From Angelakisella massiliensis (GTDB lineage Bacteria; Bacillota; Clostridia; Oscillospirales; Ruminococcaceae): DNA of 64,000 nucleotides. The notes under the pieces are model-generated. The model worked only from the letters and a program-made list of their open reading frames with translations. It had not been told where the DNA came from and searched no databases. Shown piece by piece: positions 1 through 7,471 of the stretch. Location of the stretch: positions 186,001 to 250,000 of the forward strand of contig NZ_LT629944.1 in the NCBI RefSeq assembly GCF_900104675.1, in the 5' to 3' direction. How positions within the stretch are numbered: position 1 is the stretch's first letter; every line of letters begins with the position of its first letter. Both the position numbers and the translations under genes were made by a program.

Positions 1-426
1 GCTAAACAGACGATCCAAAAGTATCGTCCCCAAAAATGTCACTCCTGCGACTTGAGGAAGTGTGAGACTCCCTATTGTTTTTCCAAATAATGACAGCAGA
101 GATACTATTGAGGAAGCATTGCTCAACCCATCAGTAATACTGCTTCCAAGATCTTTCTCTCCTCCTTCGCCACCTCCCCCACCTATTGAAAAGTGCGGAA
201 GCTCCGCCACCAGCATCGCATTCATCCACGCCGTTTGCATCCTGTCCAAACTATACAGATGATTAGCGCAGGCTTGCAGCAGCAGTTCCATGGTACCCAA
301 ATGGGCCAGCTCGGGAAGCGCGATTTCATCAATGGAGATTTCCATACTCTCCGGCACTTCCAGTCCCAGCGCCCCGCCCGTTTCCGCCAGTTCCATAGCG
401 GCCTGCTCCTGATTGTCTTTTTCCAT
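1..426 (-). CDS. Phage tail-region protein, N-terminal part (cut by window edge)
   Basis: The frame is open from an ATG at 426 to the left edge (142 codons, no stop), preceded by GGAGGGCAGGGGG. It follows the tail tube gene by 32 bases, the place where assembly-chaperone or tape-measure genes usually sit. Residues 1-80 are acidic and leucine-rich. A short Gly-rich linker (GGGGGEGG) follows, then a hydrophobic stretch from about residue 100 to the edge, which fits the start of a tape-measure or membrane-active tail protein better than a chaperone. The stretch encoding the hydrophobic part is clearly AT-richer than the first half, suggesting mosaic origin. Function is not recognised with certainty. 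Confidence 0.55.
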   Translation of the reverse strand, partial: MEKDNQEQAAMELAETGGALGLEVPESMEISIDEIALPELAHLGTMELLLQACANHLYSLDRMQTAWMNAMLVAELPHFSIGGGGGEGGEKDLGSSITDGLSNASSIVSLLSLFGKTIGSLTLPQVAGVTFLGTILLDRLFS

Positions 427-458
427 CCCCCTGCCCTCCTTTCCCTTTTCTCCGGTCC

Positions 459-908
459 TCAGCCGTTATAGGCCGAAAGAATATCAAAATCGTCAAAGGA
501 AAAGGGGCTCTCGCACACCTGGCTTTCGTCGCTGCCGTCGTCCAGCGCGCCGAAGGAGACGTTTTCCAGGATTACTCCCCGGAGGATCACCTCCTGCCGT
601 CCGGCGGAAGGGGTTTCCGCGTAATATTGCAGCGTCAGCTGGGGATATTCGCCCCCCGCCTTATACTCCGCCATCGCCTGTGCCAGGGCGGAGGTGCTGT
701 TGTACCAGCTGAGGTTGCCGCTGCCGCTCATGCCCCGCACCGCGTTTCGGGTCATCCGCTCCCCCAAAAAACGCTTGCTTTCCTTGGTCATATCCACCCG
801 GGCGTCCACCTTGCGGATTCGCAGGGCTTCCACCACCCGTCCGCCGATGGTGACGTACCCCTGTCCGTCGTGGCCGGAAGGGATGCTGCTCAAAGTTCTG
901 TCGCTCAT
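459..908 (-). CDS. Phage tail tube protein (XkdM-like)
   Basis: 149 residues, the usual size for the XkdM/DUF2001 tail tube family. The N-terminus (SGHDGQGYVTIGGRVVEALR) and the later segments on metal-free beta structure resemble that family: a GYVTI..R motif, then a KVDARVDMTKE segment and an acidic C-terminus. It would polymerise into the inner tube around which the sheath contracts. The start at 908 follows AAAGGAGGAAACAAG. It lies downstream of the sheath gene, as expected for myophages, with a 361-base gap between them that carries no clear gene. Family assignment is by pattern recognition, and sheath linkage supports it. Confidence 0.82.
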   Translation of the reverse strand: MSDRTLSSIPSGHDGQGYVTIGGRVVEALRIRKVDARVDMTKESKRFLGERMTRNAVRGMSGSGNLSWYNSTSALAQAMAEYKAGGEYPQLTLQYYAETPSAGRQEVILRGVILENVSFGALDDGSDESQVCESPFSFDDFDILSAYNG

Positions 909-1269
909 CTTGTTTCCTCCTTTTGTTCCCGGAGCGGTTGTCCGCCCCGGTCCTTCGCCCCGCCGGTTCTTCTTTGGGCCGGTTTTCCGGGGTAATTATT
1001 GTTTCTCCTGAGGGCGGGCCGGCTGTTCTTTCCACCGGTCCCGCCCTTTTTGCCTTGTCTTAAAGCTGTCCTTCCCGCCGGAGGGCTTCCGGTATTTCCC
1101 TTCCGCCCCTTCCGCTTTGAATGACCGTCTTCTTTTGTTTCTTTTCCTGACTTGGAGCCTTTCCCGCCCGAAAAATCCTGGTCGAAGCACTTCCCCTTCT
1201 CTCAGGTTAAAACCTGTCCGCCCCAAACAGGTCCCTCTCCCCGGGCGGGAATTTCTTCACTCCTGCCCC
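909..1269. other. Gap between sheath and tube genes
   Basis: No convincing gene. A 76-codon minus-strand frame (996-1226) opens with TTG and encodes an Arg/Lys-rich, low-complexity chain unlike a folded protein, so I do not call it. The minus strand carries several GGACCGG-type purine-rich tracts, like those upstream of other genes in this prophage. Nothing else is seen. Confidence 0.4.
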
Positions 1270-2541
1270 TTACTGGGAAACAATGGTCAGATACACCTTG
1301 TCCACCGTGTCAGCGGCCCGCACGCCCACTCTGGCCTGGATGCTGTCCCTGGCGGTCATGGGGGTGATGGTCACATCATCGGGAGAAAAGTCCTCGATAT
1401 AGCCGGGGTCGCTGTAGTTCTGCCGCAGCAGCTCCACCACCATCCCCTTGATCTGGGCCCTGCCGGAAACGGTGTTGCGGATTCTCCCCACCGCCCTGGT
1501 ATCCAGCAGATACCGCAGCTCGGTGGCGATGCGGTCCAGCGTCCGGGAAACCAGGCCCTTGCGGAAGTCCTCCGGGGCCTGTGCGGAAAAGGCGTGAAGG
1601 CTGTTCAGGTCATACAGCACCATTGCCTGACCATGGCTCCAAACAAAGAGAGTTTCTCCCGCCTTGGTCCGCTGCTCCTGCTCCTGGAGGGTCAGTCTGG
1701 GGTTGACGGCGGTCCAGCCGGTCACCGGGGTATGGGTGGCGCTGCCGGAAATGTCCAACCCCGCCAGAATGCCCGCCATAGTGGCGCAGGCTTCCGGGGC
1801 TGTCAGATCATATCCCGCCGTGGAGCCGCCCACGGTGGAGTTGATAATAGCCCGGCTGTTCCAGCTCCCGCCGGATACCACCGCCTGGATCATCACACCA
1901 GCCGCCCGCTGCTGCTCTACAAAGGCCGCCACAGCGGCCCGGGCGGTTTCATCGGTGCCGGTGTAAGCGATCACAGCATATTCCTTCTCCGGCAGCTCCG
2001 CCAGGAAAGCGGAGATGGCCTCGCTCTCGGTCATCTCCCCATCCAGCCCGCCGGTGAGGGTGGTAGATGCCGCCGCCAGGGTTCCTTCTCCCTCCAGGGT
2101 AATCAGACCGTTGGGCACAAAGTCGGTAATGGTGCTGATGCTCTGCCGGTCCTGTTCCACCCCATCCAGGCTGGTCACCAGGGTAAAGGGCGCCTCCTCT
2201 CCCGTCACCGTCACACCGATGCTGTTGCCCCGGACGCCGCCCCATACCGCCTTGGCCGTCACACCGGAAGCGATCTCCGCGGTCGCCTGCTCACCGGTGT
2301 TGAGCCGGTACAGCAGCAGGCGGCTGGCGTTTTTCACTACTTCCGCCGCCAGCTTCATTTCCAGGGCGGTCAGCGGCCACCCCAGGCTTTTGGTGGTGTC
2401 GCTCCCCGCCGTGATCTCATTCCATTTGTCACCCCAGCTGAGGGGTAGCGCCATCGCTACGATTCCCTCGCCTCCGGCGGAAGTCTGCCGTTCTCCGGCC
2501 TCCACTGCCACCTGTACGCCGGGCAAAATCATTTCGATCAT
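1270..2541 (-). CDS. Phage tail sheath protein (XkdK-like)
   Basis: 423 residues, in the normal range for small PBSX/XkdK-type sheaths. The N-terminus starts with a short LPGVQVAVEAG-type strand, the middle (about 90-200) is a variable beta domain, and the C-terminal half has the conserved sheath core: SGGSWNSRAIINS, NPRLTLQEQEQ, a long helix with RKGLVSRTLDRI and the ending RVGVRAADTVDKVYLTI. It forms the contractile outer cylinder of the tail. The start at 2541 has GGAG seven bases upstream. Its presence decides that the particle is myophage-like. Immediately upstream are two copies of a ~210-bp repeat. Confidence 0.93.
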   Translation of the reverse strand: MIEMILPGVQVAVEAGERQTSAGGEGIVAMALPLSWGDKWNEITAGSDTTKSLGWPLTALEMKLAAEVVKNASRLLLYRLNTGEQATAEIASGVTAKAVWGGVRGNSIGVTVTGEEAPFTLVTSLDGVEQDRQSISTITDFVPNGLITLEGEGTLAAASTTLTGGLDGEMTESEAISAFLAELPEKEYAVIAYTGTDETARAAVAAFVEQQRAAGVMIQAVVSGGSWNSRAIINSTVGGSTAGYDLTAPEACATMAGILAGLDISGSATHTPVTGWTAVNPRLTLQEQEQRTKAGETLFVWSHGQAMVLYDLNSLHAFSAQAPEDFRKGLVSRTLDRIATELRYLLDTRAVGRIRNTVSGRAQIKGMVVELLRQNYSDPGYIEDFSPDDVTITPMTARDSIQARVGVRAADTVDKVYLTIVSQ

Positions 2542-2728
2542 TTTTTTCTCCTTTCTTTTCCCGCCGAAACTCCTTCGGTCCTTCTGTTTCTCCGCTTTTG
2601 AACTGATTTTCTATCTGAACATTTTGGCCAAACCTTTCCCGCTCCCAAAATGCAATAAAAGAATAAACTGCGCCCCTGCGGATCATCCCGTACACCAGCT
2701 GAACCGCCGAAATCCTTCCCACAAAGAC

Positions 2729-2952
2729 AGCAAGTGGATTGTCCGCCTTTACCCGGACCTGTCCAGGTTATCTGGGCAACCGGCGAGCGGGCGATACTAT
2801 CCCGCCGCCCCAGTCATAGAAACCTTCTCTCCACCCCGTTCCCCTTAACACTAAAAGGGACCAACCCAAACAACGGCACCCACTTTTCTGACTAGCCAGA
2901 TCGCTCCAGCCACAACAACGGGTTTCCAAAGGGACGCGTCCCTTTGGCCGTA
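2729..2952 (-). repeat. Intergenic repeat, copy A
   Basis: Imperfect direct repeat of the segment at 3020-3227, aligning almost base for base from an AGCAAGTGG/AGCGAGCGG start to a shared GGCCGTA end. Both copies contain the same perfect 22-bp palindrome (here 2926-2947, centred on GACGCGTC). It separates the sheath gene from the upstream tail gene. I recall similar dispersed non-coding units in Oscillospiraceae genomes, often mis-annotated as short proteins, but cannot confirm this here. Confidence 0.75.
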
Positions 2953-3019
2953 ACTCCCGGTACAAACCTCCGCCCATCCTCCACTCAAAATAGCGGCACA
3001 AACGCCCCCCGCAGAAAGC

Positions 3020-3227
3020 AGCGAGCGGCTTTGTCCGGCTTTACCCGGGCAAATAGCGAGCGGACGATACTGCCCCCGTCAGACCAGGAGCAGAAACTAT
3101 CCCTCCCGCCCGTTCCCCTTAAAACTGAAAGGTACCAGCCCAAACAACGGCAGGCATTTTCTCTGACTAACCAGATCGCTGCGTCCACAACAATGGGATT
3201 CCAAAGGGACGCGTCCCTTTGGCCGTA
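3020..3227 (-). repeat. Intergenic repeat, copy B
   Basis: Second copy of the repeat at 2729-2952. The perfect 22-bp palindrome is at 3201-3222, close to the stop of the upstream gene at 3254, so on the minus strand the palindrome would be at the 5' end of each unit. The two copies differ at many positions, so they are not a recent duplication. No conserved reading frame survives between them, arguing against protein coding. Confidence 0.75.
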
Positions 3228-3253
3228 CCCCCTCCGTATTCCCCTGCTATAGA

Positions 3254-3772
3254 TTACTGTTCCAGCGCATCCACCTGCTGCTGCGCCTGGCGGATCACCG
3301 GTCCTTCTTCCTCCTCCGGCAGCTGTTCCGCCCAGAGGAGGACCTTTGCTGTCACCAGAGCCGCTCCATCCTGTTCCTCCCCGGTGATTTCGGATACCGC
3401 CATGGGAGGGGCATCTTTTCTCAGAGGCAGCCGTTTCAGGCCCTCCATCAGCTGCCGCCTTGCCTGATCCAGAAGGGCGGGAGCTCCCGGTCTTTTTCCC
3501 GGTTCCCACCGGACCGTTACCTGGGCGGCGTAGGCTGAGATGGTTTCCATACGCCGTGTTTCCGTCAGTTTTCCAACAGAAAGGTAACAGGCTGGCAGTG
3601 CCGGGGATTGAGCCTGGGGCTGAAGACAGACAGGAGTTTCCGGAAATCGTTCCGCCGCCTCCATGGCCACGGCCAGGCGAAGCCTGTCCCATAAGGGAAG
3701 GCTCTCTCCTGTCTCCAGCAGCCGGACCAATTCCGGCTCCAGAACTATATTTTTCGGTAACTCCATCTTCAT
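3254..3772 (-). CDS. Phage tail completion/terminator-like protein
   Basis: 172 residues from the ATG at 3772, chosen because AAAGGAG lies six bases upstream, inside the longer frame that opens at 3793. The sequence has an N-terminal helix (ELVRLLETGESLPLWDRLRLAVAMEA), a strand region (AAQVTVRWEPG) and an acidic Glu-rich C-terminus (LPEEEEGP). Position between the head-tail connectors and the sheath is where gpU/Gp37-like tail terminators sit, which is the basis for the call. No catalytic motif is seen. The exact family is uncertain. Confidence 0.6.
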   Translation of the reverse strand: MKMELPKNIVLEPELVRLLETGESLPLWDRLRLAVAMEAAERFPETPVCLQPQAQSPALPACYLSVGKLTETRRMETISAYAAQVTVRWEPGKRPGAPALLDQARRQLMEGLKRLPLRKDAPPMAVSEITGEEQDGAALVTAKVLLWAEQLPEEEEGPVIRQAQQQVDALEQ

Positions 3773-3815
3773 TCCAGCTCCTTTTCTATTCACTCACCAG
3801 TACAGCTTCTCTTTT

Positions 3816-3953
3816 TCAGACCGTGGAGGAACACATTTTTCCTGGATGGATCTGATCCACCTCTATAAAAACCAACCTTTTGGGCCGCCGCTCCCGCCTT
3901 TTGCCTTCCTCACCCTGCCGGTTTCTTCTTTCTGCTGTCCTCTGTCTTCCCAT
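3816..3953 (-). CDS. Possible small basic phage protein
   Basis: 45 codons from ATG at 3953 with GGAG 12 bases upstream, ending 43 bases before the next gene on the same strand. The first half is strongly Arg-rich (MGRQRTAERRNRQGEEGKRR), the second half is hydrophobic to neutral. The position in a collinear operon and the presence of a ribosome binding site favour translation; the length and composition leave it doubtful. Confidence 0.3.
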   Translation of the reverse strand: MGRQRTAERRNRQGEEGKRRERRPKRLVFIEVDQIHPGKMCSSTV

Positions 3954-3981
3954 GGGGTGATGTTTCTCCGCCTTTGTATAG

Positions 3982-4020
3982 AAAAACCGGCAGCGGAGCT
4001 TTTCTCCCCACCGCCGGTTT
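3982..4020 (-). terminator. Candidate rho-independent terminator in the prophage
   Basis: On the minus strand AAACCGGC pairs with GCCGGTTT, with an inner GGAG/CTCC pairing in the loop, followed by TTTTTC. It lies 270 bases downstream of the connector gene ending at 4289 and could separate head and tail transcription. Confidence 0.55.
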
Positions 4021-4288
4021 AGAACAGGTTCTTGTCCGGGACACTGCCGGGGCCTTTTTCTCCCTAAGCGGGCTGCCTTCCCCCGGTCCCGCGTAAAACC
4101 TTAATTCTCCTCAAGCAAAAGCATTTCTCTGACAAAAGAAGCTGCTCTTTCTACAAATTCTCATGCTCCACGGATAAAGGCTTCGCTTCTTCCCCATTTT
4201 TTGATTCTCCATACATTTCCAACGTCAGGGAATACCTTATCCACTAAACTCTGTTTCTCTTTTGTCTAACAGGATATTGGAAAACCTC
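4021..4288. other. Gap in the prophage
   Basis: About 270 bases, AT-richer than the flanking genes, with no frame, repeat or clear promoter that I can support. Confidence 0.4.
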
Positions 4289-4678
4289 TCAGCTGCCGCT
4301 CTCGCCTGGCTCCTCCGGGATGGGTATCACCTGGATTTCCTCCAGCGCCGCCTGAACGCAAAGATCATAATGGTGCACCTGTCCCACCATCCCTTCCACC
4401 CGCTGCCGCTGATGAACCACCTCCACCTTGTCTCCGGAGTGAATATCGCTTCCTGCTGACAGAAAGAGGGTATACCGTTTCTCCACCAGAGCGGGACCTG
4501 CGGTTTGCTGATGCCGCCCCATATTTTCTAGAGACAGATGGCAGGGCAACTCCTGGTAAAGCTGCTTCCACTGGCTCACCTGATTTTCAATTGCAGTCCG
4601 CCACAGGCTGCACCGGTCCCGGTACAGTAGCTCCAGACTTTTCTTCCCCTTTCCCAAAGGGGACACAGAGGCGCTCAT
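4289..4678 (-). CDS. Phage head-tail joining protein
   Basis: 129 residues. The start ATG at 4678 overlaps the stop of the upstream connector gene in an ATGA arrangement, so the two are translationally coupled. Features: ELLYRDRCSLWR near residue 16, a SLENMGRHQQTAGPALVEKRYTLF region and GDKVEVVHQRQRVEGMVGQVHHYD, the last resembling the beta-barrel of head-closure/minor capsid proteins. The place after the gp6-like connector fits. No enzyme motif is present. The family name is inferred mainly from gene order. Confidence 0.62.
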   Translation of the reverse strand: MSASVSPLGKGKKSLELLYRDRCSLWRTAIENQVSQWKQLYQELPCHLSLENMGRHQQTAGPALVEKRYTLFLSAGSDIHSGDKVEVVHQRQRVEGMVGQVHHYDLCVQAALEEIQVIPIPEEPGESGS

Positions 4679-5046
4679 GGCAGCCTCCGCCAGGGCCGCA
4701 GCCGTTCCAGCCCCCTGCTGACGGGATCGTCCTCACTGCTTTCCCGGAACCGGACAGCGGTGTCCCCCTGGGTGATAGAGACCGCATTCCCCACGGCGTC
4801 CCCGCCTTCCAGCAGCCATTGCCACTGGGCGTAGCTCAGCTCAGTCCAGATCCCTTTCATTCCCTGAGGCACCTGAGCGCCCAAAGGGATATTGCACCAG
4901 GCAAGCATCCGGTCCGCCGTCCAGGAAATAACCAGCAGCGCCGCCTGTTCCTCAGGGATTTGCTCCTCACCCCACCATCCCAGGGTCTTCCAGTTTTCCA
5001 GGATCTCCGCCACCTGTTCCCTCACATTTTCCCTATGTTCCGCCAT
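4675..5046 (-). CDS. Phage head-tail connector (gp6-like)
   Basis: 123 residues from ATG at 5046. That start has AAAGGGAG six bases upstream and lies 16 bases after the capsid stop; longer frames overlap the capsid gene and are rejected. The sequence is a compact, mostly helical adaptor: REQVAEILENWKTLGWWGEEQ, then a helix with DRMLAWCNIP and a SYAQWQWLLEGG segment. Helical adaptors directly after the major capsid gene form the ring below the portal. Coupled to the next gene by ATGA overlap. Confidence 0.7.
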   Translation of the reverse strand: MAEHRENVREQVAEILENWKTLGWWGEEQIPEEQAALLVISWTADRMLAWCNIPLGAQVPQGMKGIWTELSYAQWQWLLEGGDAVGNAVSITQGDTAVRFRESSEDDPVSRGLERLRPWRRLP

Positions 5047-5062
5047 GCTCATCTCCCTTTGG

Positions 5063-6010
5063 TCAGCCAGTATAGGCAGTGGACATGGTATGGACGTAAA
5101 GAGCAGCAGTGTCGTTGTCCCGGACAATGAGGTCGTGGTGGACCCGGTAGAAGATGTCGTAGGCGTCCGCACTCTGGTTCTGGTCGGGAGTGACGATCTT
5201 GGAGACATTGCGCTTGAGGACACCCTGCATGGCCGCCTTGTTTCCGTAGATAAAGTTGATGCCCTTGGATTCACTGGTAATGGGCTGATAGCCGCCGGCT
5301 GTCTCGCCGCCGGTGGAGCCATCCAGCAGTTTTACCTTAGACCAAAAACGTGCTCTGGGCACCCGGATCACAGGGGTCATACCATCCAGCAGCAGCACTC
5401 TGCGGTCAATGCCGCCGGTATTCTCCGCCACATCCAGGCGGCGGGCGATGGCGGTATCCCCTTTGAGGAGGGCATAAAAATCACCGGAGCAGAAAAGAAC
5501 ACGACCCTCCTCAGGTACCTCCTTCTCGTTGAGGATTTTTTCCGCCTCATCCAGCAGTGCCAGCGGTTTGTCGGAAGAGGAGAGGTCCTTTTCCACCACA
5601 GTACCCAGTGTTTCCTCCCGAGCGGCAGCAGCGCAGATCTCCATAAAGCGGATCGCATCCACCTCCGGAATTTCCCGTGTGCGGACATACTGGGCGGCCA
5701 CCTGACGGAACAGGCTGAAAGCGGATTCGTCGTTGTCCACGAAGTCCACCCGGAATTTGCGGCCGCGGTCGTATTTAAGGGTATGTTCCTCATAGGTAAC
5801 CGAGACACCCCCCTGGGCATAACCGGCATCACGGTCATAGGTACCGGCGCCGTCCACCGACACTTTGGGCAGCTTGATGCGGTTGGCCCCCACAAACTGG
5901 CGGGCCAGGGCCGGGCTGTCCAGCATAGCGGTAATCGCCTGCTTTCGGTACAGCTCATCCAGCACACCTGTGAACCGCACTGCCTTTTCTGCAAAATTGT
6001 TTGTTGCCAT
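5063..6010 (-). CDS. Phage major capsid protein
   Basis: 315 residues from ATG at 6010 (AAGGAGG upstream, within AAGGAGGAACTAGT). The protein starts MATNNFAEKAVRFTGVLDEL, then QAITAMLDSPALARQFVGAN, a pattern typical of HK97-fold capsid proteins of temperate Firmicutes phages that lack a cleaved delta domain and use a separate scaffold. Later segments include RGRKFRVDFVDNDESAF (E-loop side) and IDRRVLLLDGMTPVIRVP. It builds the icosahedral head. It is separated from the scaffold gene by the XRE cassette at 6263-6755, which is unusual, and has its own promoter-like element at 6201-6267. Confidence 0.88.
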   Translation of the reverse strand: MATNNFAEKAVRFTGVLDELYRKQAITAMLDSPALARQFVGANRIKLPKVSVDGAGTYDRDAGYAQGGVSVTYEEHTLKYDRGRKFRVDFVDNDESAFSLFRQVAAQYVRTREIPEVDAIRFMEICAAAAREETLGTVVEKDLSSSDKPLALLDEAEKILNEKEVPEEGRVLFCSGDFYALLKGDTAIARRLDVAENTGGIDRRVLLLDGMTPVIRVPRARFWSKVKLLDGSTGGETAGGYQPITSESKGINFIYGNKAAMQGVLKRNVSKIVTPDQNQSADAYDIFYRVHHDLIVRDNDTAALYVHTMSTAYTG

Positions 6011-6200
6011 ACTAGTTCCTCCTTGTTTTTTGATATTCCTTTCTTTTTGGAACGGTCTTTTTTGTGGATTCCGCCGCCCTCCGGCGGCCTGGGACGGGAC
6101 GCTGCCGCGCCTGTTCCTTTTTACCTTTGGAGCAGCGCAAAAGGGAACCGGAAGCTTGGCGGATCCATCAGGTTTTCCCTGTACAGATCCGGCTTTTTCT

Positions 6201-6267
6201 TCCGGTCCCCTTTTCCACAATGTCAGTATAACTGTTTTTGTCTCTGCTTTCCTCTCTGTTTTTTATC
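6201..6267 (-). promoter_or_regulatory. Phage promoter-like element upstream of the capsid gene
   Basis: On the minus strand AGGAAA (6248-6253), a 17-base spacer and TATACT (6225-6230). The whole 67-base segment matches 10563-10629 upstream of terS, including the GATAAAAA start, the GAGAGGAAA block, TATACTGA and the downstream TGTG/GGACC block. The -35-like hexamer is not a sigma-A consensus, so an activator-dependent late promoter is inferred. It begins at the stop codon of the XRE gene. Confidence 0.65.
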
Positions 6268-6484
6268 CTTCAGGCCATTGTTTCCGATCCGTCCGTTCCA
6301 GGATATAGTCTACACTCACCTGATAAAAGTCCGCCAGCGCACACAGTACCCAGGGTGGGATCATACGCTGCCCGCTTTCATAATAAGCATAGGTACGCTG
6401 AGGCAATCCGATGGCCTTTCCCACCTTTTCCTGGGTCAAATCTGCGTCCTCCCGGAGCGCCCTGATCCGTCCATATCGTTTCAT
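6263..6484 (-). CDS. XRE-family DNA-binding regulator
   Basis: 73 residues, essentially only a helix-turn-helix domain: RIRALREDADLTQEKVGKAI is helices 1-2, GLPQRTYAYYESGQRMIPPW the recognition helix and turn, and LADFYQVSVDYILERTD the C-terminal helices. Such short Cro/C.AhdI-like proteins repress by binding palindromes. Divergent from a small gene at 6576 with a palindromic operator between. It sits inside the head operon between scaffold and capsid, so it looks like an inserted cassette. Confidence 0.85.
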   Translation of the reverse strand: MKRYGRIRALREDADLTQEKVGKAIGLPQRTYAYYESGQRMIPPWVLCALADFYQVSVDYILERTDRKQWPEG

Positions 6485-6498
6485 TCACATCACCAAAC

Positions 6499-6562
6499 TT
6501 AGTATAGGTAAGAACAAATTGTTCTCTTGCATTTTAGATTATTTTGTTCTAGACTATACTAA
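6499..6562. promoter_or_regulatory. Divergent promoter and operator of the XRE cassette
   Basis: A 9-bp inverted repeat, TTAGTATAG at 6499-6507 and CTATACTAA at 6554-6562, gives an outward-facing TATACT -10-like hexamer on each strand. Between them lies the 15-bp palindrome AGAACAAATTGTTCT (6511-6525) and an extra half-site TTGTTCT (6544-6550). The arrangement suggests that the XRE protein at 6263-6484 controls both directions. Confidence 0.7.
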
Positions 6563-6575
6563 CGAGGTGATTTTC

Positions 6576-6755
6576 ATGCCCGATTATCGGGAACTTTATG
6601 CCATCATGTTTCGTGCCACGGAACAAGCTGCACGAATTCTTCTTGCGGCTCAAAGAGAATGTGAGGAGCTGTACCTGGCCTCCGATCCTCCACCCCTGGA
6701 GCTTTTCCCGTCGGAAGAAGACCAGTCGGAAGAATCCTATCCTCCTACTCCATAA
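6576..6755 (+). CDS. Small protein divergent from the XRE regulator
   Basis: 59 residues from ATG at 6576, with GAGGTG eight bases upstream and the TATACT of the shared operator region at 6555. The N-terminal half (DYRELYAIMFRATEQAARIL) is a likely amphipathic helix continuing through AAQRECEELYLA; the C-terminal half is acidic and proline-rich (SEEDQSEESYPPTP). No family recognised. It is the only plus-strand gene in the prophage block and ends 16 bases from the scaffold stop, convergent with it. Confidence 0.6.
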   Translation: MPDYRELYAIMFRATEQAARILLAAQRECEELYLASDPPPLELFPSEEDQSEESYPPTP

Positions 6756-6771
6756 ATATCGCTTTGCAGTT

Positions 6772-7230
6772 TTACTGCAATCCTGCCTCCTGCCTCCACT
6801 GTTCCAGATCCCCCGGCTCTGCTTTGGCAGGCTTTCCCGGCAGCGGAGGGGCCGGATTGCGTTCCTGCCGGAACAGCCAGCTCTGCTGCTGTCTCAGCTG
6901 TTCTACGGCTTCCTTCAATTCCTGCTGCGGCTCCTTGCTTTCCAGGAAGCGGTCCATATCCAGCAAAGCTTTAACGGCAGGTAAGCTTCTGCCGCCCGCC
7001 TCCGTCACCAGCTGGGCCAGCTGTCCATCCAGTTTCATCCGGGCCAGCTGTTGATTATGGGCATTCTGCTGCTCCTCCATCTGTTGGCGGAGCACCGCCA
7101 GCTGCTGTTCCAGGGCAGTATAATCTGCGGCGGAACGCATCTGATTGCTTCCTTTCTCCGTCAGTTCTTTTTTCTGCGCGGGAGTAAGGGCAATTCCCAT
7201 TTCTTCCAAAATTTTAATGATTTGTTTCAT
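6772..7230 (-). CDS. Phage scaffolding protein (GP20-like)
   Basis: 152 residues from ATG at 7230 (GGAAAGGGAAAA upstream). The longer frame reaching 7353 has no ribosome binding site at its start. The protein is almost all helical and Gln/Glu/Leu-rich, with a coiled coil at about 30-70 (ALEQQLAVLRQQMEEQQNAH), a middle segment GGRSLPAVKALLDMDRF typical of the Phage_GP20 scaffold family, and a second coil. It would guide capsid assembly and then leave the head. The position between portal and capsid genes is as expected. Confidence 0.82.
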   Translation of the reverse strand: MKQIIKILEEMGIALTPAQKKELTEKGSNQMRSAADYTALEQQLAVLRQQMEEQQNAHNQQLARMKLDGQLAQLVTEAGGRSLPAVKALLDMDRFLESKEPQQELKEAVEQLRQQQSWLFRQERNPAPPLPGKPAKAEPGDLEQWRQEAGLQ

Positions 7231-7471
7231 TTTTCCCTTTCCGCCCCTTTTTTCTGATGAAACAAAGGGGTCTTTTTTTCTTTGTCTATTTTTGATTTTC
7301 CAGCCTATATCCTCTAAAAAGCGGAAAAGATATCGGCTTATGCATTCAGACAATCATCGTGGAGCTCTTTCGCCTTCCTGGAAACGATAGCTGCAGGGCA
7401 TCTTACTCCCCATTTCCTCACAAGACATTATCCGTCTTTCATCACACTGCACGACTTATTTTCATGTCTTT

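Noticed and set aside
996-1226. Minus-strand 76-codon frame between sheath and tube
   Set aside because: TTG start, Arg/Lys-rich low-complexity product, not found as a pattern in other tail operons; left as non-coding.
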